Below, in pieces: positions 1 through 6,719 of a DNA stretch of 34,864 bases. The stretch's first letter is position 1, and every line of letters begins with the position of its first letter. The stretch is from JBIOJB01 sp044450465 (GTDB lineage: Bacteria; Chloroflexota; Dormibacteria; Dormibacterales; Dormibacteraceae). The translations under genes were made by a program, and so were the position numbers. The stretch is from contig JBIOJB010000023.1 in the NCBI GenBank assembly GCA_044450465.1, positions 1-34,864 of the forward strand, in the 5' to 3' direction. The notes beneath the pieces were generated by a model. That model was given only the letters and a program-made list of their open reading frames with translations. It did no database searches and was not told where the DNA came from.

Positions 1-2
1 CC

Positions 3-32
3 CCACCTCCCACCCCTGGGACGGCGAGATGA
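3..32 (+). CDS. possible 3' end of an upstream ABC ATPase gene (partial)
   Basis: A reading frame entering from the left edge ends in TGA at 30-32, and the ATG of the ABC-2 permease at 29-31 overlaps it as ATGA. Ten codons remain, proline- and threonine-rich, ending in Ala-Arg. Permease genes of this family usually follow directly after their ATP-binding partner, so this is probably that gene's last codons. Nothing in ten residues identifies the domain; the call rests only on overlap and context. Confidence 0.3.
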   Translation, partial: PPPTPGTAR

Positions 33-1120
33 CACTGATGATGAGGCTCGTGCGCAACGAGCTGCGGAAAACCTGGCGCAGCCGCTGGATCGTATTCGCC
101 GTGATCGGCGGCATCTTTGTGTTGATCGCGGGTGGCCTGTACATCTATTACGTGGCAAGCCAGGGCCGGTGGAGCCCGCCGCCCGCCGTGGCTTGGCAGA
201 CCTCGGTTCGCGACGACCTGAACAGCAACCAGAGCCAGCTGAACCAAATGGAGCAGGTCAAGCAGCAGAGCGGTGGCCAGGGCGGCGGAGCCTTTGGCAT
301 CGACAGCGCGATCGCCCAGACCAAGCAGGCCATCGCGGACGACCAATACCTGCTGGACCACAACATCGCGCCGGTGCAGTCCTACTCGATAACGCTGGCG
401 GCGCTTTTCGCACTGGGCGGGATCGTGATGTTCCTGCTCATCCGCATTTTCGGCTGGCTGGCATCCGAACAGATAGCGGGCGAGCGCTCAGACCGCACGC
501 TCGCGATCCTTCTCAGCCGCCCGGTCAGCCGTGAGCAGCTCCTGCTGGCCAAGGCCGTGGCGTCCTTTCTGATCAGCCTGGGCGTGGTCGTTGTGACGTT
601 CCTGATCATCTACGCCATCTGGGCCTTCGTCACCGGGTCGATCGGTCCGGTGACCGGCGATGTCGGTCTCGCGGTGGACGGTGGCAAGTCGTTGGGGGCC
701 GGCAACCTGGTCCAGATGCCTATTCCTGTCTTCGTCCTCATGTGCCTTGCCGCCTGCATGCTCGGTGTGCTGTGCGTCCAGGGGATGAGCCTGCTCGTCT
801 CGGCCGTGTTCGGGCGGTGGGCGGCCGTCGGCATCACACTCGCAGTGCTGTTCGGGGCGCCTCTCGTCAGCACCATCGTGACCGCGATCATCTTTGGGAT
901 CAGCCAGGGCGCCAACAACGCCCACTTCCTCAACTACGCCTTCGTCAACGTGCTGGCGCCGGTGTCCGCGCTCACACCGGTCTTCGGCAACGGCCCAGGC
1001 GGACCGGGAGGCACGGGGATGAACGAGTTCTGGACCCAGGTCGAGACGCTTGCGGTCTGGACCGCGGGCTTCTTTGTTGCGGCGTGGCTGGTGTTTCGCC
1101 GCAAGCAGGAGGCAGGCTAG
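29..1120 (+). CDS. ABC-2 type transporter permease
   Basis: This 363-residue integral membrane protein is the permease half of an ABC exporter of the ABC-2/NatB type. A basic N-terminus (RNELRKTWRSRW) precedes a first membrane segment at about 21-44. A long glutamine- and glycine-rich loop (about 50-110) probably lies outside the membrane. Further hydrophobic segments lie near 118-145, 172-203, 230-295 and 335-358. The cytoplasmic stretch near 147-172 (E-Q-I-A-G-E-R-S-D-R-T-L followed by LLSRPVSREQLL) is the conserved ABC-2 coupling segment. The start is the first ATG and overlaps a preceding stop as ATGA, implying translation coupled to an ATPase outside the window. The substrate cannot be told. 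Confidence 0.85.
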   Translation: MTLMMRLVRNELRKTWRSRWIVFAVIGGIFVLIAGGLYIYYVASQGRWSPPPAVAWQTSVRDDLNSNQSQLNQMEQVKQQSGGQGGGAFGIDSAIAQTKQAIADDQYLLDHNIAPVQSYSITLAALFALGGIVMFLLIRIFGWLASEQIAGERSDRTLAILLSRPVSREQLLLAKAVASFLISLGVVVVTFLIIYAIWAFVTGSIGPVTGDVGLAVDGGKSLGAGNLVQMPIPVFVLMCLAACMLGVLCVQGMSLLVSAVFGRWAAVGITLAVLFGAPLVSTIVTAIIFGISQGANNAHFLNYAFVNVLAPVSALTPVFGNGPGGPGGTGMNEFWTQVETLAVWTAGFFVAAWLVFRRKQEAG

Positions 1121-1165
1121 CCCGGACCAGATCGGCTCTCGTCATCGCGTCACGGGCGCGCAAGA

Positions 1166-1543
1166 ATGACTGCCGTGAAAGGCAAGCCGGAGATCGAGGA
1201 CTGGTTCGCCGGCAAGCCCGCCGAACCGGCTCTAAAGCGGGTCCGAGAGCTGATCCTGGCCGCGGATCCGCGTATGGCCGAACACGTCAAGTACGGGTCT
1301 GTCACGTGTGCGCTCGACGGCGACATGGCGAGCTTCGTCCAGCACGGCAAGCAAGAGGTCAGCGTCATGTACCATCGCGGCGGGCGGATCAAGGGCAGCT
1401 TTCCGCACCTCGAGGGCAGCGGGCCGAGCGCTCGTTTTATGCGTTTTGCCGATCTGGCCGAGGTCAATCAGCGTGCAGCGGAACTGACGAGGATCGTCAA
1501 GGCCTGGGCCGCGCTGCCGGCGTCCGGCGGAAGAAAGCTCTAG
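1166..1543 (+). CDS. DUF1801 domain-containing protein
   Basis: A 125-residue soluble protein whose whole length resembles the DUF1801 (YdhG-like) fold. Visible family traits are the N-terminal helix ending in VRELILAADP, the EHVKYGSVTCALDGDMASF strand pair, and a C-terminal helix with repeated Glu/Ala (LAEVNQRAAELTRIVKAW). DUF1801 proteins are small cytoplasmic proteins of unknown biochemical role. It lies 45 bp after the ABC permease on the same strand and may share its transcript, but no functional link is evident. A GC-rich stem-loop follows directly after the stop. Confidence 0.75.
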   Translation: MTAVKGKPEIEDWFAGKPAEPALKRVRELILAADPRMAEHVKYGSVTCALDGDMASFVQHGKQEVSVMYHRGGRIKGSFPHLEGSGPSARFMRFADLAEVNQRAAELTRIVKAWAALPASGGRKL

Positions 1544-1544
1544 C

Positions 1545-1569
1545 GCCGGTCGGGCTCGGAGCCCGCGGC
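1545..1569. terminator. stem-loop between convergent genes
   Basis: The arms GCCG plus CGGGC pair with GCCCG plus CGGC around a TCGGA loop, with a 2-nt bulge on the left. It fills the 30-bp gap between the convergent genes ending at 1543 (+) and 1574 (-), so it could stop transcription from both sides. There is no T-tract, so efficiency is uncertain. Confidence 0.5.
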
Positions 1570-1573
1570 GAAA

Positions 1574-1912
1574 CTAGCCGATTTCCGATACGAATTCCAT
1601 CGCTTCCATGGCTAGAGCGGGCCAGTAGTCGTCAGAGCTCGGTGAGAGCGCGAACCACTCGCGCATCGGCTTCCCTTTGCCCGCGTCGAAGCGCTCTCCG
1701 CTTCCCGCTCTGATGAGCTCATCAATCCGCCGGCTCGGCAGCTTGACGACCAATCTTCCATTCACGAGCATGGCGAAACTCCGACCGCCGATCTTGAGAC
1801 GTCCTGTTGAGCCGAAGGTCGGGCCGTCGCCGATGTGCACTGAGCTGGGGGCGACGAGCATAGATTCAACCAGCGACTCGTAGCGCTGCTCTGGTGTCAA
1901 GCTGTCATACAC
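1574..1912 (-). CDS. TfoX/Sxy N-terminal domain-like protein
   Basis: A 112-residue soluble protein with the compact pattern of the TfoX N-terminal domain. A helix with YESLVESML is followed by a glycine-rich beta region (FGSTGRLKIGGRSFAML, then NGRLVVKLPSRRIDELI) and a GERFDAGKGKPMREWFAL segment that packs against it. Enterobacterial TfoX/Sxy controls competence genes, but stand-alone N-domain proteins like this are widespread and mostly uncharacterised, so a competence role is not claimed. It follows a strong hairpin that separates it from the upstream membrane-protein gene. The start is the only ATG that keeps the N-terminal helix. Confidence 0.7.
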   Translation of the reverse strand: MYDSLTPEQRYESLVESMLVAPSSVHIGDGPTFGSTGRLKIGGRSFAMLVNGRLVVKLPSRRIDELIRAGSGERFDAGKGKPMREWFALSPSSDDYWPALAMEAMEFVSEIG

Positions 1913-1932
1913 GGCCCGCAGCTCCGGCCCAA

Positions 1933-1958
1933 GCCCGCCGGCTTACAAGCCGGCGGGC
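1933..1958 (-). terminator. intrinsic-type terminator hairpin after the GlsB-like gene
   Basis: A perfect 11-bp stem (GCCCGCCGGCT / AGCCGGCGGGC) with a 4-nt loop lies 30 bp downstream of the stop of the minus-strand gene at 1988-2257. Only a short TT follows on the minus strand. It is the strongest hairpin in this part of the window. Confidence 0.65.
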
Positions 1959-1987
1959 GAGTGGCGCAGTACGTGGATTGTTGGCGA

Positions 1988-2257
1988 TCAGGTCCGAATC
2001 CGACCGCCGCCAACCACACGCACCAAGGTGAGCAATACCACGGCACCGAAGAACGCGACGACCACTGAGCCGATGAACCCGACGGTGCCAGTAATCAGGA
2101 AGCCCGCCAGATAACCGCCGAGCAGCGCTCCGACAAGGCCGATGATGATGTTCCCGACGACGCCGAATCCATGACCACGGCTGACCTGTCCCGCAGCCCA
2201 ACCGGCGATCAAGCCGACCAGCAGCCAAAGCAGGATTCCACCTGGTGCGAGCTCCAT
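1988..2257 (-). CDS. GlsB/YeaQ/YmgE family stress-response membrane protein
   Basis: An 89-residue, very hydrophobic protein of the transglycosylase-associated/GlsB-YeaQ family. Three membrane segments are seen at about 8-27, 35-56 and 60-81. They are separated by the family's glycine-rich turns, including the GHGFGVVGNIIIGLVGALLG stretch in which small residues line one helix face. Members sit in the cytoplasmic membrane and are often induced by stress; their molecular role is not known. The next gene upstream (2302-2778) also encodes a small membrane protein 44 bp away, so the two may be co-transcribed. A strong terminator hairpin follows the stop. Confidence 0.85.
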   Translation of the reverse strand: MELAPGGILLWLLVGLIAGWAAGQVSRGHGFGVVGNIIIGLVGALLGGYLAGFLITGTVGFIGSVVVAFFGAVVLLTLVRVVGGGRIRT

Positions 2258-2301
2258 CTATTCATTCCTCCTCGAACACCCTGGTGTTTCCACCGGGTTC
2301 C

Positions 2302-2778
2302 CTATTGCGGCCGTGAGAGCGCCTCCGACGTGCGCTCGTGATGCGAGTACATGACGCTGCGCGAGAGGCTGATCGTTGCCAGACGCCCCAGGCCATACGC
2401 GATCAAGGCGTAGACCACGGTGGCAATCACAACCGACAGCTCGAAGACCGACTTGGTGCTTACCGCGGTGTTTGGCAGAATGCCCCTGAACGGGACCATG
2501 AATAGATCTGACAGCCCGTACACGAACGACGTGAACGGAGCGTGGGCATTGGCCGCCAGCAGCTTGAACGCCAACCGCATCAACAGAACCACGTCGACGA
2601 TTCCAAAGACGAGGTAGATCGTTTCTATGACCTTCCGAGCGGGCGTGAGCTTATGCACCACCTCCGTGCTGGAGCCCGGAACCGCGCCACCGGCCTTGAC
2701 TACTCGTGACTCCTCCCGCACGGTGCCCTCGGGTTCCTGCTGGACAACCCGCGATTCCGCCAGCGCCTTTTCGTTCAT
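2302..2778 (-). CDS. YggT-like small membrane protein
   Basis: This protein has 158 residues when started at the ATG at 2778, which has an AGGAGG 10 bp upstream. The open frame continues further up to 2913, but that extension has no ribosome-binding site and overlaps the upstream zinc-finger gene. Residues 1-48 are polar and charged (several Glu/Arg, Val-rich). Two membrane segments follow at about 49-72 and 108-132, around an amphipathic region (LSDLFMVPFRGILPN) that is typical of the YggT family. YggT proteins are small inner-membrane proteins implicated in osmotic stress and cell division, without a proven biochemical activity. Its neighbours are the GlsB-like and zinc-finger genes on the same strand. 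Confidence 0.7.
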   Translation of the reverse strand: MNEKALAESRVVQQEPEGTVREESRVVKAGGAVPGSSTEVVHKLTPARKVIETIYLVFGIVDVVLLMRLAFKLLAANAHAPFTSFVYGLSDLFMVPFRGILPNTAVSTKSVFELSVVIATVVYALIAYGLGRLATISLSRSVMYSHHERTSEALSRPQ

Positions 2779-2854
2779 GCGCAGAGTTCCTCCTTTCTTC
2801 AGCATTTCGCCATCGTGGATTTCGACAAGCCGGACCATTCGTCCCCAGGCGGGG

Positions 2855-3016
2855 CTACTTCTGGCTCTTGGGTGTGGTTTTCTGCCCAGAATCCTGCTGA
2901 CTCTCGCCACCATCCGAATCGCTGACCAGCTCGAGTCGCGTATGCATCTCCCGGTGATGGTCAGCCAGCTGCACTTCTGAGTCGAATTTCGTGCCGCAGA
3001 GGTAGCACGTCTTCAT
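2855..3016 (-). CDS. small C2H2 zinc-finger protein
   Basis: A 53-residue gene that starts at the ATG at 3016, with AGGAGGG about 5 bp upstream, and ends in TAG at 2855-2857. Residues 4-25 give the textbook finger spacing C4-x2-C7-x3-F11-x5-L17-x2-H20-x4-H25. The C-terminal half (about 28-53) is a polar tail rich in Ser, Asp, Gln and Lys and is probably disordered. Single-finger proteins of this kind occur in bacteria but are little studied; nucleic-acid or protein binding is an inference from the fold. The gene lies between the sigma-factor terminator and the YggT-like gene, on the same strand as both. Confidence 0.75.
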   Translation of the reverse strand: MKTCYLCGTKFDSEVQLADHHREMHTRLELVSDSDGGESQQDSGQKTTPKSQK

Positions 3017-3061
3017 CTATCCCTCCTTGCCCCTCTGAAGTCATATCCAGTGCTAGGGGTG

Positions 3062-3095
3062 AGAGGCAGCCCAAGGGGTAGGTTGGACTGCCTCT
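3062..3095 (-). terminator. terminator hairpin of the sigma-factor gene
   Basis: An 8-bp perfect stem (AGAGGCAG / CTGCCTCT) extends inward, past one mismatch, by CCAA/TTGG around an 8-nt loop. It begins 2 bp after the sigma-factor stop codon at 3098-3100. It would separate that gene from the zinc-finger gene downstream. Confidence 0.6.
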
Positions 3096-3097
3096 AC

Positions 3098-3703
3098 TCA
3101 GATAACGTCATGCTCACCACAAGTACCCACTGCACAGCGGTTTGGTTCAATGCGGTCCGTCAGCGTCGCGCGGAGGCGTTGCTTGGCATTCGCGATGCGT
3201 GAGGCGATCGTCCGCTCCGGGACTCCGGCTGATTGAGCGATGGCCCGGTTCGTGTAGCCGTGAAAGTGACGAAGAACAATCGCCGACGCCAGCTTCACGG
3301 GTAGCTTGGCGAGTGATTCGGTCACGCGGTGCCGTTCGACTAAATCCTGCGGATCCGGCGCCGGAGCCGGAAGACCAAGTCGCAAGATCACCTCGCCCAC
3401 CGTGCGCAGCCGCATACGGCGCCGATGGGTGATGGCCGCGTTGACCGCGATTCGACGTACCCAGGCTTCCGCGGGTGCATCCGGGCGCCACAAGCTCCAT
3501 TTGCGAAAAGCCCTCTCGAACGCGTCCTGGCAGCAGTCCTCGGCCGCTGCCCAATCGCCCAACATCACGTTGAGCGTGCGCACGATCGTGCTGTGCGAAG
3601 CTCTATAAAGACGGTCGAAATCGTCCCTGTTCCCCGGCATGTATAGGTCCGGCCGCCTGGTCGGATTCGAAAGCAGAGAGCGGGCAGAAGTTAGTTCGAA
3701 CAT
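3098..3703 (-). CDS. ECF-type (SigE-like) RNA polymerase sigma-70 factor
   Basis: A 201-residue alternative sigma factor. Region 2 is seen at about 28-100: FDRLYRASHSTIVRTL, then GDWAAAEDCCQDAFERAF for region 2.2, and AWVRRIAVNAAITHRRR for regions 2.3/2.4. A short linker leads to region 4 at about 135-185 (LPVKLASAIVLRHFHGYT, then an HTH with PERTIASRIANAKQRLR). The length matches ECF factors. No anti-sigma gene is adjacent, so its control is not apparent. The chosen ATG at 3703 has AAGGGGG upstream; an internal ATG at 3640 is possible because the first 21 residues are not part of the family core. A terminator hairpin lies just after the stop. Confidence 0.85.
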   Translation of the reverse strand: MFELTSARSLLSNPTRRPDLYMPGNRDDFDRLYRASHSTIVRTLNVMLGDWAAAEDCCQDAFERAFRKWSLWRPDAPAEAWVRRIAVNAAITHRRRMRLRTVGEVILRLGLPAPAPDPQDLVERHRVTESLAKLPVKLASAIVLRHFHGYTNRAIAQSAGVPERTIASRIANAKQRLRATLTDRIEPNRCAVGTCGEHDVI

Positions 3704-3835
3704 TGGACGTACCCCCTTGATGGCACCCCCTGAAGGGGCGCGAGACGCTGATATCTAGTTTCGGCAGGTTGGGCGCCTCGCGTCGCCGTACCGTTGCGCC
3801 GTTTTTCTCTCCCACATTTGAGGTACTTCACGACT

Positions 3836-3856
3836 GTCACCCAAACGCAGGGTGAC
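3836..3856 (-). terminator. stem-loop after the response-regulator gene
   Basis: A perfect 7-bp stem (GTCACCC / GGGTGAC) with a 7-nt loop lies 10 bp beyond the stop of the response regulator on the minus strand. No T-run follows. It may end the kinase-regulator transcript before the sigma-factor promoter region. Confidence 0.45.
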
Positions 3857-3866
3857 GATGAGATGG

Positions 3867-4505
3867 CTAGTCGATCAGCGCCAGCTCCCTGGCTCTCGCG
3901 ATGGCCTGCAGCTTGGAGTGAACCCCGAGCTTGCTGCCCAGCGCCCGAATGTGGGTGCGCACGGTGGCGTAGCTGATCCCCAGGGTGCTCGCGATCTCGC
4001 GGCTGGAGTCGCCGGCTGCCATCCTGCTCAGTACCTCTTTCTCGCGCGGTGTCAGACTCTCCCGCTGCGTATCGGCCTCACGCCTCTTGCTCAGCAGCGC
4101 GGCGACAGTCTGGGGCGTGATCAGAGACATTCCACTCGCCACCTGTCTGATGGCATCGATGACTTCAGCCGCCGCTCTCGACTTGTGGAGGAACGCGCTG
4201 GCGCCGGCCTCGAGCGCGGCCAGGCGCGTGCCGTCGCTGTCATCGCGGGTCAGGAAGATCAGCTTGGCGGACGGTCGAACCCGGTGAATGGCAGCGCCTG
4301 CCTCAACGCCCGTGCCGTCAGTGAGCCGGAAGTCGAGCACGACGATGTCGGGATGCGAATCTTCGGCCGACCGGCTCGCCTCAGCCACCGAGCCGACGTG
4401 ACCGACCACTGTGATGCCCGCCTGGTCGTTCAACAGGGCGGCCAGACCTTGTGCAACCACCTGATGGTCCTCGACGATCATGACCCGAATTGGTGGCGGA
4501 CTCAT
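3867..4505 (-). CDS. LuxR/NarL-family response regulator
   Basis: A 212-residue two-component response regulator. The receiver domain spans about 6-122, with acidic E12/D13, phospho-acceptor D58 (IVVLDFR), T86 and K108. The C-terminal LuxR-type HTH at about 148-210 has the usual LTPREKEVL opening and an ATVRTHIRAL recognition region. The start at 4505 is chosen because its ATG overlaps the TGA of the kinase (ATGA, 4502-4505); a longer frame to 4568 would run 67 bp into the kinase. It is expected to be phosphorylated by the adjacent kinase and then bind promoter DNA. The target genes are unknown. Confidence 0.92.
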   Translation of the reverse strand: MSPPPIRVMIVEDHQVVAQGLAALLNDQAGITVVGHVGSVAEASRSAEDSHPDIVVLDFRLTDGTGVEAGAAIHRVRPSAKLIFLTRDDSDGTRLAALEAGASAFLHKSRAAAEVIDAIRQVASGMSLITPQTVAALLSKRREADTQRESLTPREKEVLSRMAAGDSSREIASTLGISYATVRTHIRALGSKLGVHSKLQAIARARELALID

Positions 4506-5740
4506 TTCGGAATAGGGACCCAGAACTCGACACGGGCGCCTGCTCCCGGCTCGCTCGTGACCGTGCACCAGCCCCCCGCCAACAGGGCCCTTTCGTTCAG
4601 GGCCAGCAGGCCGAGGTGACCAGGCAGGTGATTCCGCTCTGAAACGACAAAGCCTCGCCCGTCATCGACCACCTCGCCGTGCACTCCGCCGTCCTGACCG
4701 CGAACGGTCACCTGGACGGTCGTGGCTCCGGCGTGCTTTTCGACGTTCGTCAGCGCTTCCGACAGCTGCCTGTAGATGACGGACTTGATCTCATACGGCA
4801 CGTCGTCGGGCAGGTCCAGCTCGAGCTGGGGTTCGATCCCGGTGAGGGAGCGAGACAGCGCAAGTCGGTCACGAACGGTCGCCGCGAACCCATCAAGAGC
4901 ATCGAAGGCGGGAGGACGAACGTCGAAAAGGAGCTTGCGTACCGCCTCTTCGGCTTGACCGAGTAGCTCCTGGGCTTCGTTGATTGCTGTGACTCGCGTG
5001 GCAGGGTCGGCCGACTCGCTCACCCGCTGCAGGTGCAGTTCGGCCGCCGTGAGCTTCTGGAGCGCGTCATCGTGGAGCTCGGCCGCGAAGCGGCGCCTGG
5101 CCCTGTCGACCGCTGTCGAGAGGTTCTTGAGCAGGAGCTGACGACCGGCGTCAACCACCTGGAGCCGTCCCAGGGACTGTCTGAGGTCCCCCTCGGCCTG
5201 CTTGAGCTGCCAGACCAGGCCGGCCGCGAGACCCGATATCTGCAGCAGCCACGCGTCTTCATTCGAGAAGCCCTCCGGTCTCACCGAGTCGTACGCCGCG
5301 ACCAGCCCGAGACGACTGTCACCAGCACGCCACGGCACGCTGATTGCGTTTGAAACCTGCAGGAGGTCGAGCACGGACCGGTACGGGGAGTCACCGTGTG
5401 CGTCGCGCGCCGCGTTGAAGACCAGGTCTCGGTATACCACCCGACTGGTCAGGTCATTTCGATCTGGAGCGCACGGCGCGGGATACAAGCGCGAGATGAA
5501 TTCGTCGTCCACTCCATAGCCGCCGGGTATCGCGGTCAGTGTCTGGTTGTCGTTGACCTGCCAGAAGAGCACCTTTTCCGCCCCCACGAGGCCGGCGACG
5601 CTTGCGGTCAGCCGGCGGTAAAACCCGGTGAGGCTGTCGCCCGACTCAATGTGCCGGGAAACCGCCAGCATGGCCTCAATCGCCAGCTCACGTGCCTCTT
5701 CACGGGGCTCGGCTGGAGGCACGCTGCGTTCGTGAATCAT
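4502..5740 (-). CDS. GAF-domain sensor histidine kinase (HisKA_3 type)
   Basis: A 412-residue kinase without membrane segments, so probably cytoplasmic. A GAF sensor domain covers about 30-180. The HisKA_3 dimerisation domain follows with phospho-acceptor H223 in RFAAELHDDALQKL. The HATPase domain occupies about 315-410, with an N-box (EALTNVEKHAG), G1 (DDGRGF at about 359-364) and a GHLGLLALNERA region. This is the NarL-partner class, matching the downstream LuxR regulator. The ATG at 5740 was chosen because the frame upstream runs into the divergent gene at 5923 and lacks domain similarity. Its ribosome-binding site is weak, so a start slightly upstream is possible. The 182 bp up to 5923 contains a TACAAT-like hexamer but no convincing -35 box. 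Confidence 0.88.
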   Translation of the reverse strand: MIHERSVPPAEPREEARELAIEAMLAVSRHIESGDSLTGFYRRLTASVAGLVGAEKVLFWQVNDNQTLTAIPGGYGVDDEFISRLYPAPCAPDRNDLTSRVVYRDLVFNAARDAHGDSPYRSVLDLLQVSNAISVPWRAGDSRLGLVAAYDSVRPEGFSNEDAWLLQISGLAAGLVWQLKQAEGDLRQSLGRLQVVDAGRQLLLKNLSTAVDRARRRFAAELHDDALQKLTAAELHLQRVSESADPATRVTAINEAQELLGQAEEAVRKLLFDVRPPAFDALDGFAATVRDRLALSRSLTGIEPQLELDLPDDVPYEIKSVIYRQLSEALTNVEKHAGATTVQVTVRGQDGGVHGEVVDDGRGFVVSERNHLPGHLGLLALNERALLAGGWCTVTSEPGAGARVEFWVPIPK

Positions 5741-5922
5741 CGCAAGCGATTTGGCCGGCCAGCTCCACCCTGGCCGTCCACGACGCCATCCGACCTTCGG
5801 TCGGCTTCTAGTCGTCGCAAAACCTACCCCTGGCGGAATTGTACCCAAGAGCGGCCGGATTGCAGCCAGATCCGCTTGCGAGACGCATGCTCGCGACGCT
5901 CCGCCTTCGCTAATCTGGAGTC

Positions 5923-6546
5923 GTGACTGGAGCCGGTTCGCCACTGACGGAGCCAGAGGTTTTTCTGCTGGCCGACCACGCCCTGAATGACGTGGTGGCG
6001 CAGATCCGCGACGAGCAGTGGTCGATGGAGATGCCGGCAAGCTTTGCCACTCGAGCCAGCGACCACCGGCCCACCCTTCGCGAGATCATCAACTACCACG
6101 CGTACGACGACGCTTGGGTTCCGGACATGCTGGCGGGCAGGACGATGGCGGAAGTGGGCGTTGACAGGTTCAAGGGCGACCTGCTGGGCGACGAGCCCAA
6201 GCTCAGGTTTGCCGAGATCGTCGACAAGGCCTGCGCCGCCGCGAAGGCGCTGGACGACCTGGAACGGACCGTCCACTGCTCGTTTGGCGACTTCCCAGCC
6301 CGCGGGTACCTCTGGCAGACGAACATGTTCCGCGGCCTGCCGGCGCACGACATCGCGAAAGTGATCGGGATCGATTTCGACATGCCCGACGCGTTGGTGC
6401 AGGGCATCTGGGAGGAGATCTCGCCGCAAGCCGAGAAGTGGCGAGCGATCGGGATCTTTCCCAAGGCGGTGCCAGTGCCGGAGGACGCTCCTCTGCTGGA
6501 TCGGCTGCTCGGACTGACGGGCCGCAACCCCCAAAAGCGCGGGTGA
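5923..6546 (+). CDS. DinB/mycothiol-dependent maleylpyruvate isomerase-like protein (TIGR03086-like)
   Basis: A 207-residue protein with a GTG start. The N-terminal two-thirds resembles the DinB-like four-helix bundle in the TIGR03086/maleylpyruvate isomerase N-terminal group: LADHALNDVVAQIRDEQW, then a helix with TLREIINYHAYDDAWV, and later RGYLWQTNMFRGLPAHDI. Proteins of this fold bind a metal with three His residues and often act with a low-molecular-weight thiol. The candidate ligands here (H61-like in INYHAYDD and the His in LPAHDI) are suggestive only. The gene is divergent from the sensor kinase and stands alone. The reaction is unknown. Confidence 0.65.
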   Translation: MTGAGSPLTEPEVFLLADHALNDVVAQIRDEQWSMEMPASFATRASDHRPTLREIINYHAYDDAWVPDMLAGRTMAEVGVDRFKGDLLGDEPKLRFAEIVDKACAAAKALDDLERTVHCSFGDFPARGYLWQTNMFRGLPAHDIAKVIGIDFDMPDALVQGIWEEISPQAEKWRAIGIFPKAVPVPEDAPLLDRLLGLTGRNPQKRG

Positions 6547-6625
6547 GGACATTTGTCCTCCCCCGCGGAACCCCCTCCTCTCCTGCACCACGCTTGGGCG
6601 AGGGGAAACTGGCGTGCCAGCAGCA

Positions 6626-6646
6626 CGGCCGGAGTGAATCCGGCCG
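6626..6646. terminator. stem-loop between convergent genes
   Basis: A perfect 8-bp GC-rich stem (CGGCCGGA / TCCGGCCG) with loop GTGAA lies in the 173-bp gap between the DinB-like gene (+) and the kinase gene ending at 6720 (-). It most likely serves the plus-strand gene. No T-run is present. Confidence 0.45.
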
Positions 6647-6675
6647 GTGCACCACGATGAGGTTCTAGTGGCCGA

Positions 6676-6698
6676 CGCCCGCAGCAAACGAGCGGGCG
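6676..6698 (-). terminator. stem-loop at the end of the module A operon
   Basis: A perfect 7-bp stem (CGCCCGC / GCGGGCG) with a 9-nt loop lies 22 bp beyond the stop of the LsrK-like gene on the minus strand. Its position fits a transcription end for the eight-gene operon. Confidence 0.45.
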
Positions 6699-6719
6699 GC
6701 GCGCCTCACCCGCGTCGTG

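Noticed and set aside
3727..3738. CCCC-TGAA-GGGG hairpin upstream of the sigma factor as a riboregulator
   Set aside because: The stem is only 4 bp and common in GC-rich DNA; no further structure supports it.
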